Source: Hungatella sp. UBA3048 (lineage in GTDB: Bacteria; Bacillota; Clostridia; Lachnospirales; Lachnospiraceae). From it: a DNA stretch of 44,141 nucleotides. Positions 8,375 to 16,090 of this stretch are shown here, one piece after another. Numbering within the stretch: position 1 is the stretch's first letter; every line of letters starts with the position of its first letter. The stretch is taken from assembly GCA_002367105.1 (NCBI GenBank), contig DFCS01000016.1, positions 1 through 44,141 on the forward strand, written 5' to 3'. The position numbers and the translations under genes are program-made. The notes under the pieces are model-generated. The model was not told the origin of the DNA. It did no database searches and was given only the letters and a program-made list of their open reading frames with translations.

Positions 8375-9649
8375 ATGAAAACAAAAGCGGTAAGAATGTA
8401 TGGCACAGATGATTTAAGGTTAGAAGAGTTTGAACTTCCGCAGATTGCTGAAAATGAGATTCTTGTAAAAATCATGAGTGACAGCATCTGCATGTCTACT
8501 TATAAACTGGTAAAACAGGGGAAAAAGCATAAAAGAGCTCCCCAGAATATAGATACCAATCCGGTGATCGTTGGTCATGAATGCTCAGGGCTGATTGTAG
8601 AAGTGGGGAAGAAGTGGCAGGAACAGTTCCGGCCGGGACAAAAATTTTCACTGCAGCCTGCTTTAAATTACATGGGAAAACTGGATTCGCCGGGATATTC
8701 TTATGAATTCTGCGGAGGTGCCTGTACATACTGCATCATGCCAAACGAGGTTATGGAACTGGGATGCTTACTGGACTACACGGGAAATAGTTTTTTTGAG
8801 GCATCCTTAGGGGAACCAATGAGCTGTATCATAGGCGGATTTCATGCCAACTATCATACCAACAAACGGAATTATGATCATGCCATGGGGACCAAAGTGG
8901 ATGGAAGTATCCTGATCATGGGAGGCTGCGGACCTATGGGGCTGGGAGCGGTCAGCTATGGACTTCAGTTTGAAAATAAGCCGAAGAGGATAGTCGTTAC
9001 GGATATCAGCGATGAGCGGATCGCCCGGGCCAGGGAAGTGATTTCAGAAGAATCCGCAAAGGAGAGAGGGATCGAACTGCTTTATGTAAATACCGATAAG
9101 ATGGAGGATCCGATTTCTGATTTATTGGCTTTTACAGGCGGCCAGGGCTACGATGACGTGTTTGTATATGTTCCTGTGAAAGAGGTTGCAGAGATGGGAG
9201 ATAAGCTTCTGGCCTTTGACGGCTGTATGAACTTCTTTGCCGGTCCATCAGACAGCCGGTTTAAGGCAGAGATCAATCTGTATAACTGCCACTATACCAG
9301 TACTCATATCATGGGAACCACCGGCGGTAATACGGATGATCTGATCGAGGCCAATAAGCTCTCGGCAGAAGGAGCCATAGAAGCGGCAGTTATGGTCACC
9401 CATGTGGGAGGGATTGACAGCATTGCAGAAGCAACAAAGAATCTGCCTTCCATTCCTGGCGGAAAGAAGCTTGCCTATACACAATTTGACATGCCTTTGA
9501 CAGCTATTGAAGACTTTGAAGAGCTGGGCAGTACTGATCCGTTGTTTAAGAAGCTAAGCGATTCCTGTAAGGCGCACAAGGGATTATGGAATGGGGAAGC
9601 AGAAAAGATTCTATTTGATCATTTTGGAATAGATCCAAAGGAATTGTAA
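8375..9649 (+). CDS. L-sorbose-1-phosphate reductase-like dehydrogenase (SorE family)
   Basis: This is a medium-chain, probably zinc-dependent, NAD(P)-linked dehydrogenase of 424 aa. It resembles the enteric SorE proteins along its length, as I recall them: TDDLRLE near the start, SDSICMSTYK with Cys39, NPVIVGHE with His68 and Glu69 (catalytic zinc ligands), QPALNY, EPMSCIIG, the Rossmann loop GGCGPMGLGA, and PGGKKLAYT near the end. SorE reduces L-sorbose 1-phosphate to glucitol 6-phosphate, acting on the carbon next to the phosphate. ATG 8375 has GGAGG 8 nt upstream. Here it may oxidise a hexitol phosphate to a ketose 1-phosphate for the kinase just upstream. The substrate is inference; the family call is fairly secure. 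Confidence 0.8.
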   Translation: MKTKAVRMYGTDDLRLEEFELPQIAENEILVKIMSDSICMSTYKLVKQGKKHKRAPQNIDTNPVIVGHECSGLIVEVGKKWQEQFRPGQKFSLQPALNYMGKLDSPGYSYEFCGGACTYCIMPNEVMELGCLLDYTGNSFFEASLGEPMSCIIGGFHANYHTNKRNYDHAMGTKVDGSILIMGGCGPMGLGAVSYGLQFENKPKRIVVTDISDERIARAREVISEESAKERGIELLYVNTDKMEDPISDLLAFTGGQGYDDVFVYVPVKEVAEMGDKLLAFDGCMNFFAGPSDSRFKAEINLYNCHYTSTHIMGTTGGNTDDLIEANKLSAEGAIEAAVMVTHVGGIDSIAEATKNLPSIPGGKKLAYTQFDMPLTAIEDFEELGSTDPLFKKLSDSCKAHKGLWNGEAEKILFDHFGIDPKEL

Positions 9650-9675
9650 AAATTAAATAAAGAATAAAATCATGT

Positions 9676-9716
9676 ATGCTGTATTTTTCCATTTTCAGGA
9701 AGGATACAGCATTTTT
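9676..9716 (+). terminator. Intrinsic terminator of PTS unit 2
   Basis: ATGCTGTATTTTTCC (9676-9690) pairs, with G-T wobbles, with GGAAGGATACAGCAT, and a T5 run ends at 9716. It closes the EIIA-kinase-dehydrogenase unit. Confidence 0.88.
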
Positions 9717-9855
9717 AATCAGCTTTGAGGAAATGGAACAATTAGAGTTTCCCTTTTTTAATCGCCCGGATGTCTTTGTTTCCTGGTAAATTTCGGGAAT
9801 TATGCAATAATGCCGTAAATTTTAGAATTGTTTTATAAATTCTCTTGTCCAGGTG

Positions 9856-9864
9856 TGTTATAAT
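9856..9864 (+). promoter_or_regulatory. Extended -10 promoter of the two-component operon
   Basis: TGTTATAAT combines an extended -10 TG with a consensus TATAAT (9859-9864). No good -35 box lies 17-18 nt upstream. It precedes the histidine kinase by about 65 nt. Confidence 0.55.
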
Positions 9865-9927
9865 ACCCTAAGAATTATTAATTTTTCGTTATAAATAAAG
9901 TTTCAGAGCATGGGAGAGACGAGAATA

Positions 9928-11424
9928 GTGAAATTAAGATTGAGAACCCGTCTTGTTGTAGCATTTTTGATTATAACGGTGATCCCTCTGATCCTGATCT
10001 TTGCAGTGGTGGCAGGTCTTGGCAATTACCAGATGAAGGCGTTCCGCAAAGCCTATAATTTAACGGAACAGATCGATCTTCTGTCGAGCAATTCCCTGCA
10101 GTTATTTAACCGCCTGACCCGGTCGGAACAAAAGGAAATCGGCCAGATCTTACAAAGTGACCCAGGGCAGTTTCAGGATACGGATTTTTTGGAAAAGCTT
10201 AATGAGAATCTGGCAACAAAGTATGCTTATATGATCGTCCGAAAGGGAGATTCCCTGATTTTTGACGGGAACAGTCATATCACCCAGGGTCTTTATGACC
10301 AGCTTCCAAAATATGAGGAAATAGACAGTAACGTTGACGGAGCCATTTATCTGGATGGGGAGACACAGCATCTGGTAAAGCAGATGGATTTTATGTATCC
10401 TGATGGAAACAAGGGGAGCGTATTCATTGTTTCCAATGTGAATGGTCTTCTTCCTGAGATCAAGGTCATGATGGCGGAAATGCTGACGGCCATCATTATG
10501 ATCATCGTATTTACTGATGCGATCCTTATGATGTGGGTATACCGGTCTGTGGTAAGTCCCCTGGGACGGCTTCAAACAGCCACCAAGAATATAAGGGATG
10601 GAAATCTGGATTTCTCTCTTGAGGTGGAGAATGACGATGAGATCGGACAGCTTTGCCAGGACTTTGAGGAGATGAGGATCCGCCTTAAGGAATCTGCAGC
10701 AGAAAAGGTGGAGTATGATAAGGAAAACAAGGAGCTGATCAGCAATATTTCCCATGATCTAAAGACTCCCATTACTGCCATTAAGGGGTATGTGGAGGGA
10801 ATCATGGATGGGGTTGCTTCCTCCCCGGAAAAACTGGACCGTTATATCCGGACCATCTACAACAAGGCCAATGACATGGATAAGCTGATTGATGAATTGA
10901 CCTTTTATTCAAAAATTGACACCAATAAAATCCCGTATACCTTTTCCAAGATCAACGTGGCCGGCTATTTCAGAGACTGCGTCGATGAAGTGGGACTTGA
11001 GATGGAAGACCGCAGCATTGAACTGGGATATTTTAACTATGTGGATGAGGATGTGATGGTCATCGCAGACGCAGAGCAGCTGCGCCGGGTCATTAATAAT
11101 ATTGTCAGCAATTCTGTAAAATATATGGATAAGAGGAGCGGGATTATCAACATCCGGATTAAGGATGTGGGAGACTTTATCCAGGTGGAAATTGAGGACA
11201 ACGGTAAAGGGATTCCGGCAAAGGATCTGCCCAGTATTTTTGACCGGTTTTACCGCACGGATTCATCCAGGAATTCCTCCCAGGGCGGAAGCGGAATCGG
11301 TCTGTCCATTGTTAAAAAAATCATTGAGGATCATGGAGGCCGGATCTGGGCTACCAGCAAGGAAGGCATTGGAACGGAGATACATTTTGTTTTGAGAAAA
11401 TACCAGGAGGTCATACAGGAATGA
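9928..11424 (+). CDS. Sensor histidine kinase, HAMP-containing
   Basis: Membrane sensor of an OmpR-type two-component system. Layout: transmembrane segment near 8-35, extracellular sensor region to about 175, second transmembrane segment near 180-200, HAMP linker, HisKA with phospho-His276 in SNISHDLKTPI, and a HATPase domain with DNGKGIP and GGSGIGLSIV motifs. GTG 9928 (498 aa) has GGGAGAG about 9 nt upstream; ATG 9910 (504 aa) has no ribosome site, so the start is uncertain. The stop overlaps the response regulator start as ATGA. The signal sensed is unknown. Nothing nearby names a target, unless it is the DUF6062-like gene that follows. Confidence 0.92.
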   Translation: MKLRLRTRLVVAFLIITVIPLILIFAVVAGLGNYQMKAFRKAYNLTEQIDLLSSNSLQLFNRLTRSEQKEIGQILQSDPGQFQDTDFLEKLNENLATKYAYMIVRKGDSLIFDGNSHITQGLYDQLPKYEEIDSNVDGAIYLDGETQHLVKQMDFMYPDGNKGSVFIVSNVNGLLPEIKVMMAEMLTAIIMIIVFTDAILMMWVYRSVVSPLGRLQTATKNIRDGNLDFSLEVENDDEIGQLCQDFEEMRIRLKESAAEKVEYDKENKELISNISHDLKTPITAIKGYVEGIMDGVASSPEKLDRYIRTIYNKANDMDKLIDELTFYSKIDTNKIPYTFSKINVAGYFRDCVDEVGLEMEDRSIELGYFNYVDEDVMVIADAEQLRRVINNIVSNSVKYMDKRSGIINIRIKDVGDFIQVEIEDNGKGIPAKDLPSIFDRFYRTDSSRNSSQGGSGIGLSIVKKIIEDHGGRIWATSKEGIGTEIHFVLRKYQEVIQE

Positions 11425-12110
11425 GCAGAATTCTGATAGTAGAAGATGAAGAAAGCATTGCAGAGCTGGAGAAAGATTATCTGGAGCTGAGCGGATTTGA
11501 AGTTGAGATTGAGAATAACGGGGAGGCAGGACTTCATAAAGCCCTCCATGAGGACTTTGATCTGCTGATCCTGGATCTGATGCTGCCGGGAGTGGATGGC
11601 TTTGAAATATGCAGGAAGGTCAGGGAAGTAAAAAACACCCCGATCATCATGGTTTCCGCTAAAAAAGAGGATATTGATAAAATCCGGGGTCTGGGGCTGG
11701 GAGCCGATGATTACATCACAAAACCCTTTAGCCCAAGTGAGATGGTTGCCCGTGTAAAAGCCCATCTGGCCCGTTATGAAAGACTGATCGGAAGCGGAGT
11801 GCCGGATAACGAGATCGTTGAAATCCGGGGCCTTAAAGTCGATAAGACAGCCAGACGGGTATGGATCAACGGAGAGGAAAAGAATTTTACCACAAAGGAA
11901 TTTGACTTATTAACCTTCCTTGCCCAGAATCCAAACCATGTATTTACGAAGGAAGAGCTGTTTAATAAAATATGGGATATGGAGTCCATCGGTGATATTG
12001 CTACCGTTACCGTCCACATCAAAAAGATCAGGGAAAAAATCGAATTCAATACGGCTAAACCCCAGTACATCGAGACGATCTGGGGAGTCGGTTACCGGTT
12101 TAAGGTATAA
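11421..12110 (+). CDS. OmpR/PhoB-family response regulator
   Basis: The 229-aa partner of the upstream kinase. The receiver domain (about 1-118) has the acidic pair Glu8-Asp9, phospho-acceptor Asp52 in LILDLMLPG, and the conserved lysine in ITKPFSP. The C-terminal winged-helix domain (about 130-228) ends with the typical TIWGVGYRF. It overlaps the kinase gene by 4 bases and is followed after 2 nt by the DUF6062-like gene, so all three should be co-transcribed. Targets cannot be read from the window. Confidence 0.95.
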   Translation: MSRILIVEDEESIAELEKDYLELSGFEVEIENNGEAGLHKALHEDFDLLILDLMLPGVDGFEICRKVREVKNTPIIMVSAKKEDIDKIRGLGLGADDYITKPFSPSEMVARVKAHLARYERLIGSGVPDNEIVEIRGLKVDKTARRVWINGEEKNFTTKEFDLLTFLAQNPNHVFTKEELFNKIWDMESIGDIATVTVHIKKIREKIEFNTAKPQYIETIWGVGYRFKV

Positions 12111-12112
12111 AA

Positions 12113-12871
12113 ATGAAGGAAAAATTATACGAGATACCGCTAAATGACGCCATGGATGCAGATGACGAGTGCCTGTTCTGCTATCTTGAGAGAAAAGCAG
12201 AACAGGAGCTTATGGATTTTGTATTAGGTTCCTGCGCTTCCTACATGGAAAGCGATACGAGAGAAGCCACAGACCGGTCAGGCTTTTGCCGGATCCATCA
12301 AAAGAAAATGTTTGATTACGGCAATGCCCTTGGAAATGGCTGGATCTTAAAAACCTATTATAAGAAACTGATAAAGGAAATGAAGGAAGAATTTAAGGAG
12401 TATGCTCCCGGAAAAATCTCCTTAAAGGACCGCCTTACGGGAAAGACAGGAAATGGAAATTCCATGGCTGCCTGGATCGAGGGGAAGGAAAAGACCTGCT
12501 ATATCTGCGACCGGTTTTCTGAAAGCTATGAGCGGTATGTGGCAACCTTTTTTCACCTGTATAAAAAGGATTCTGTTTTTCGGGAAAAACTTGAAAAAAG
12601 CAAGGGATTCTGCCTTCATCACTTTGCAGACCTGTGCAGCGGAGCGGATAAATATTTAAATGACAAGGAGCGAAAGGATTTTTACCCTGTCATTTTTCAG
12701 ATTATGGAACAGAATATGGAGCGGATATCCGGCGATGTCGACTGGTTCATTGAGAAATTTGATTATTTAAATAAGGATGCAGATTGGAAGCAGTCAAAGG
12801 ACGCCGTTTCGCGTGGAATGCAGAAGCTGCGGGGCGGATACCCGGCAGATCCTGCCTATAAGCAGCGGTAA
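12113..12871 (+). CDS. DUF6062-like cysteine-rich protein
   Basis: A soluble 252-aa protein of unknown function. It has two CxxC pairs, CLFC (near 21) and CYIC (near 130), and two matching FC..H segments (GFCRIHQKK near 62 and GFCLHHFAD near 170). This looks like an internally duplicated CxxC...C..H unit, suitable for a metal or Fe-S site; that is inference from spacing. I recognise it tentatively as the DUF6062 family of Clostridia. It begins 2 nt after the response regulator, so it is probably part of that operon. It has no signal peptide or membrane segment and ends 2 nt from the convergent AraC gene. Confidence 0.7.
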   Translation: MKEKLYEIPLNDAMDADDECLFCYLERKAEQELMDFVLGSCASYMESDTREATDRSGFCRIHQKKMFDYGNALGNGWILKTYYKKLIKEMKEEFKEYAPGKISLKDRLTGKTGNGNSMAAWIEGKEKTCYICDRFSESYERYVATFFHLYKKDSVFREKLEKSKGFCLHHFADLCSGADKYLNDKERKDFYPVIFQIMEQNMERISGDVDWFIEKFDYLNKDADWKQSKDAVSRGMQKLRGGYPADPAYKQR

Positions 12872-12873
12872 GC

Positions 12874-13719
12874 TTACCGGCTAAGGCGCTTAAACTGTCC
12901 GGGCGTATAGCCTGTGGTCTGGCGGAAGGTGCGGATAAAGTTAGAATAATCGTGAAAGCCTGATAAATGGCAGGCTTCTAATACCGTATGCCCCTTAGAA
13001 AGCAGCTCCTTTGCCAGAGCTACCCGTTTCACCACGATATACTGAAAGATGCTGCTTTCTGTCTCGGATTTAAACAAATGACTGATATAATATTTATCAA
13101 GGGAAAGAGCCTGGGAGATGGAATCCAGGGTCATGGACGTTGTTAAGTTTTTGTCAATATAACTCATGATTGCCTGGGCCCTGTGGGGTTTTGGGGCGGT
13201 CCTTAAAGGACTTGTCTTTTGCCAGGTACTGTTAATAAGAATAAGGATCTGGATCAATGTGGTCATTGCCGTTAAGTCGCTGCCGTAGGTGCAGCGATAT
13301 TTTATTGCCTCATGAAGACGCTGAGCCATGGAAACCAGGCGCCCGTATTCTTCTTTTGAAAGCAGGACCAGGTTGCCTGTGGCAGGCTCCCGGTGGAAAC
13401 ATTCTAACAGGTTGGTGTCAGGAGTACAATAAGGCCGGATAAAGGCCGGATTTACGTGAATGACAAGGCGGGTAAATGCTTCGCTTGTGGTGTTAATGGC
13501 CTTATGGATCTCCCGGTTGGAAAACAGGATTAAGTTTCCAGGGTTCATATCATAGCACGCATTTTCCACAAAATACTGGATATGGCCGTCCATGAGCAGA
13601 TAGATTTCATGGCTGTTGTGCATGTGAAAATCCACATTTCCGGCGATCTGGCTGGTGGTAAAATCACAGCTGAAAGGCTCGGAAAATTCACTATAATGAT
13701 AAAGGCTCTCCTTTTTCAT
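12874..13719 (-). CDS. AraC-family transcriptional regulator with cupin sensor
   Basis: A 281-aa regulator. The N-terminal half (about 20-110) looks like the AraC cupin ligand pocket (VDFHMHNSHEIYLLMDG), and the C-terminal third (about 185-281) holds the two HTH motifs, ending in GFHDYSNFIRTFRQTTGYTPGQFK. An AGGAGG site lies 6 nt before the ATG. It is divergent from the two Gfo/Idh/MocA oxidoreductases and the isomerase-fold gene, so it most likely controls them in response to a sugar or sugar derivative. A perfect inverted repeat in the shared intergenic region is a candidate binding site. Confidence 0.93.
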   Translation of the reverse strand: MKKESLYHYSEFSEPFSCDFTTSQIAGNVDFHMHNSHEIYLLMDGHIQYFVENACYDMNPGNLILFSNREIHKAINTTSEAFTRLVIHVNPAFIRPYCTPDTNLLECFHREPATGNLVLLSKEEYGRLVSMAQRLHEAIKYRCTYGSDLTAMTTLIQILILINSTWQKTSPLRTAPKPHRAQAIMSYIDKNLTTSMTLDSISQALSLDKYYISHLFKSETESSIFQYIVVKRVALAKELLSKGHTVLEACHLSGFHDYSNFIRTFRQTTGYTPGQFKRLSR

Positions 13720-13765
13720 GGCTTCCTCCTGAAATAGACAATATATGCATACTTCTAGTCAATAT

Positions 13766-13782
13766 ACGCAAACAAATTGCGT
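13766..13782. promoter_or_regulatory. Perfect inverted repeat, candidate operator
   Basis: ACGCAA-ACAAA-TTGCGT is a perfect 6-bp inverted repeat in the divergent region between the araC-type gene and the oxidoreductase operon. It lies just upstream of a TATAAT (13794-13799) on the + strand, at the -35 position. AraC proteins often use direct repeats, so another regulator could be the binder. Confidence 0.45.
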
Positions 13783-13841
13783 TAAAAACAGTATATAATA
13801 AATCTATCATAGAAAGAGGAAAAAGAAAAGAGGAGGTAGTC

Positions 13842-14861
13842 ATGGTTCGGGTTGGGATAATCGGCTGTGGAAACATCGGGGGAGTTCACGCCATGGTACT
13901 GAATGAAATAAAACAGGTCAGACTCTGTGCTTTTGCGGATATCCGCTTGGAACGGGCAGAGGAATATTCGGTCCGATTTACGGACGGAACGGCTAAGGCT
14001 TATGATTCTATGGAGGATATGCTTGAGAAGGAAGCGCTTGACGTGGTACATATCTGCACTCCCCACTACTGCCATGTACCCATGACGGCAAAGGCCTTAA
14101 AGAAAGGGCTTCATGTATTCATGGAGAAGCCGCCGGCCATAAGCAGAGAGCAATTCGATGAGCTTTTGAAAGTTTCCGGCCGGAGCACGGGCAGGTTAGG
14201 CATCTGTTTTCAGAACCGGTATAATGAAACAACAAGAAAGGTAAATGAGCTTTTGGCCCAGGGGACCTTCGGGAAGATAAAAGGCGGAAGGGCCTTTGTT
14301 ACCTGGCACAGGGATGCTCCCTATTATACAGAGAGCGGCTGGAGGGGAAAGCTTGAGACAGAGGGCGGAGGGGCGTTGATCAACCAATCCATTCATGCCC
14401 TGGATCTGCTTCTTTCCTGGCTTGGAAAACCAGTGAGAACAGAGGCGTCCATGAGCAATCATCATCTGAAAGGGATCGTAGAGGTAGAGGACACCTTGGA
14501 AGCCTATATGACATTTTCAGAAGGAAAGGATCCGGTAAGCGCCAGCTTTTATGCCACTACGGCTTATGCTATGGATGCACCGGTTTTCTTAGAGCTTGCC
14601 TGTGAAAAAGGATTTGTCCGCCTGGAAGGAAACTCTGTTTGGTATCAGATGGAAGGTCAGGAGGAGCCAGTGGTATGGCAGGCGAAAAAGTCTTCTCTGT
14701 TTGGAAAGTCCTATTGGGGCAGCGGACACGAAGCCTGTATCAGAGATTTTTATGATTGTTTAGAAACCGGGAAGGCCTATTTCAATGACCTTACTTCGGT
14801 TCAGAATACATTTTACACCATGATAGATATTTACGATTCAGCAAGAAATGAGGGGAGATAG
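13842..14861 (+). CDS. Gfo/Idh/MocA-family oxidoreductase (first)
   Basis: A cytoplasmic NAD(P)-dependent sugar or cyclitol dehydrogenase of 339 aa. The Rossmann loop GIIGCGNIGGVH is at the N-terminus, the EKP motif has Lys96, and the catalytic-domain segment INQSIHALD carries His185. The usual aspartate four residues before that histidine is replaced by Asn-Gln, unlike IolG in this same window, which has DMTIHDFD. It starts with GAGGTAG upstream and is followed after 3 nt by a second family member. The substrate is unknown. Pairing with a second MocA enzyme and an isomerase-fold protein suggests oxidation to, and reduction from, a keto sugar. Confidence 0.9.
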   Translation: MVRVGIIGCGNIGGVHAMVLNEIKQVRLCAFADIRLERAEEYSVRFTDGTAKAYDSMEDMLEKEALDVVHICTPHYCHVPMTAKALKKGLHVFMEKPPAISREQFDELLKVSGRSTGRLGICFQNRYNETTRKVNELLAQGTFGKIKGGRAFVTWHRDAPYYTESGWRGKLETEGGGALINQSIHALDLLLSWLGKPVRTEASMSNHHLKGIVEVEDTLEAYMTFSEGKDPVSASFYATTAYAMDAPVFLELACEKGFVRLEGNSVWYQMEGQEEPVVWQAKKSSLFGKSYWGSGHEACIRDFYDCLETGKAYFNDLTSVQNTFYTMIDIYDSARNEGR

Positions 14862-14864
14862 GAC

Positions 14865-16019
14865 ATGGATAAGGTAAGACTTGGTATTATTGGAATTGGA
14901 AACATGGGCAGCGGCCACTTAAAGAACATTCTGGAGGGAAAGGTCCCGGAGATGGAAGTGACTGCAGTAGCGGACCGTCAGGAAAGCAGAAGGGCCTGGG
15001 CAAAGGAGAATCTGCCGGAGGCGGTAGTTATCTTTGAGGAAGGAAAGGATTTAATTGCAGCAGGCGTATGTGACGGAGTATTAATTGCAGTTCCTCATTA
15101 CCAGCACCCCGAACTGACCATTGATGCCATGAACCACGGGCTTCATGTCATGTGTGAAAAGCCTGCCGGAGTTTACACCAAGCAGGTTCGGGAAATGAAC
15201 GACGCGGCCCAAAAATGTGACCGGGTCTTTGGCATGATGTTCAACCAGAGGACCAACTGTATTTACCGGAAAATGCATGAACTTGTAACAAGCGGTGAAC
15301 TAGGATCCATCAAGCGGGTCAACTGGATCGTAACGGACTGGTACCGCACCCAGTCCTATTATGACTCAGGGAGCTGGAGAGCTACCTGGGATGGAGAAGG
15401 CGGCGGCGTACTGTTAAATCAGTGTCCTCACAACATGGATTTAATCCAGTGGATCTGTGGAATGCCAAGTAAGGTGCAGGCATTCTGCCATAACGGGAAA
15501 TGGCATGATATTGAAGTGGAAGATGATGTAACGGCTTATTTGGAGTACCCAAACGGGGCTACGGGAGTTTTTGTTACCACAACCGCAGATGCTCCTGGGA
15601 CAAACCGGTTTGAGATCACTTTGGAGATGGGGAAGCTGGTCTGTGAAAATGGCAAGCTCATGCTTCATAAGCTGTCTGAAAACGAGCGCACCTTCTGCAA
15701 AACGGCAAAGGGCGGATTTGATACTCCGGAATGTACGGTGACAGAGATTGAAACGGACGGTGAGAATGAACAGCATGTTGGAGTTTTAAAGGCATTTGCA
15801 GGCAGGATCCTTCATGGTACACCCCTTGTTGCAGAAGGTTTGGAAGGAATTAATGGTCTGACCTTATCGAATGCCATGCATTTATCCAGCTGGTTAAAGC
15901 GGGAAGTGGAGATCCCCTTTGATGAAGATTTATTCTTAGAAGAGCTTAATAAGCGCCGCAGAGAATCCAGGAAAAAAGAAGGGTCCGGCGTGGTATTTGA
16001 CACAGAAGGAAGCTATTAA
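14865..16019 (+). CDS. Gfo/Idh/MocA-family oxidoreductase (second)
   Basis: The second oxidoreductase of the pair, 384 aa. It has the loop GIIGIGNMGSGH, the EKP motif with Lys99, and NQCPHNMD with His189. The neighbour also has Asn-Gln at the start of this motif, so the two belong to similar subgroups, but they differ in length and are not recent duplicates. The C-terminal extension (about 340-384) is charged and may help assembly. It is probably cotranscribed with 13842-14861 and with the isomerase-fold gene. The reaction cannot be named from sequence. Confidence 0.9.
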   Translation: MDKVRLGIIGIGNMGSGHLKNILEGKVPEMEVTAVADRQESRRAWAKENLPEAVVIFEEGKDLIAAGVCDGVLIAVPHYQHPELTIDAMNHGLHVMCEKPAGVYTKQVREMNDAAQKCDRVFGMMFNQRTNCIYRKMHELVTSGELGSIKRVNWIVTDWYRTQSYYDSGSWRATWDGEGGGVLLNQCPHNMDLIQWICGMPSKVQAFCHNGKWHDIEVEDDVTAYLEYPNGATGVFVTTTADAPGTNRFEITLEMGKLVCENGKLMLHKLSENERTFCKTAKGGFDTPECTVTEIETDGENEQHVGVLKAFAGRILHGTPLVAEGLEGINGLTLSNAMHLSSWLKREVEIPFDEDLFLEELNKRRRESRKKEGSGVVFDTEGSY

Positions 16020-16090
16020 GAAATACAGGTATCCCATTATGCCCAAAGGACATGGACAATAAAGAGGAAATTAAAAAAGGAGAAGCGATT

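Noticed and set aside
10150..10755. 201-codon open frame on the minus strand
   Set aside because: It is antisense to the histidine kinase and looks like a shadow frame.
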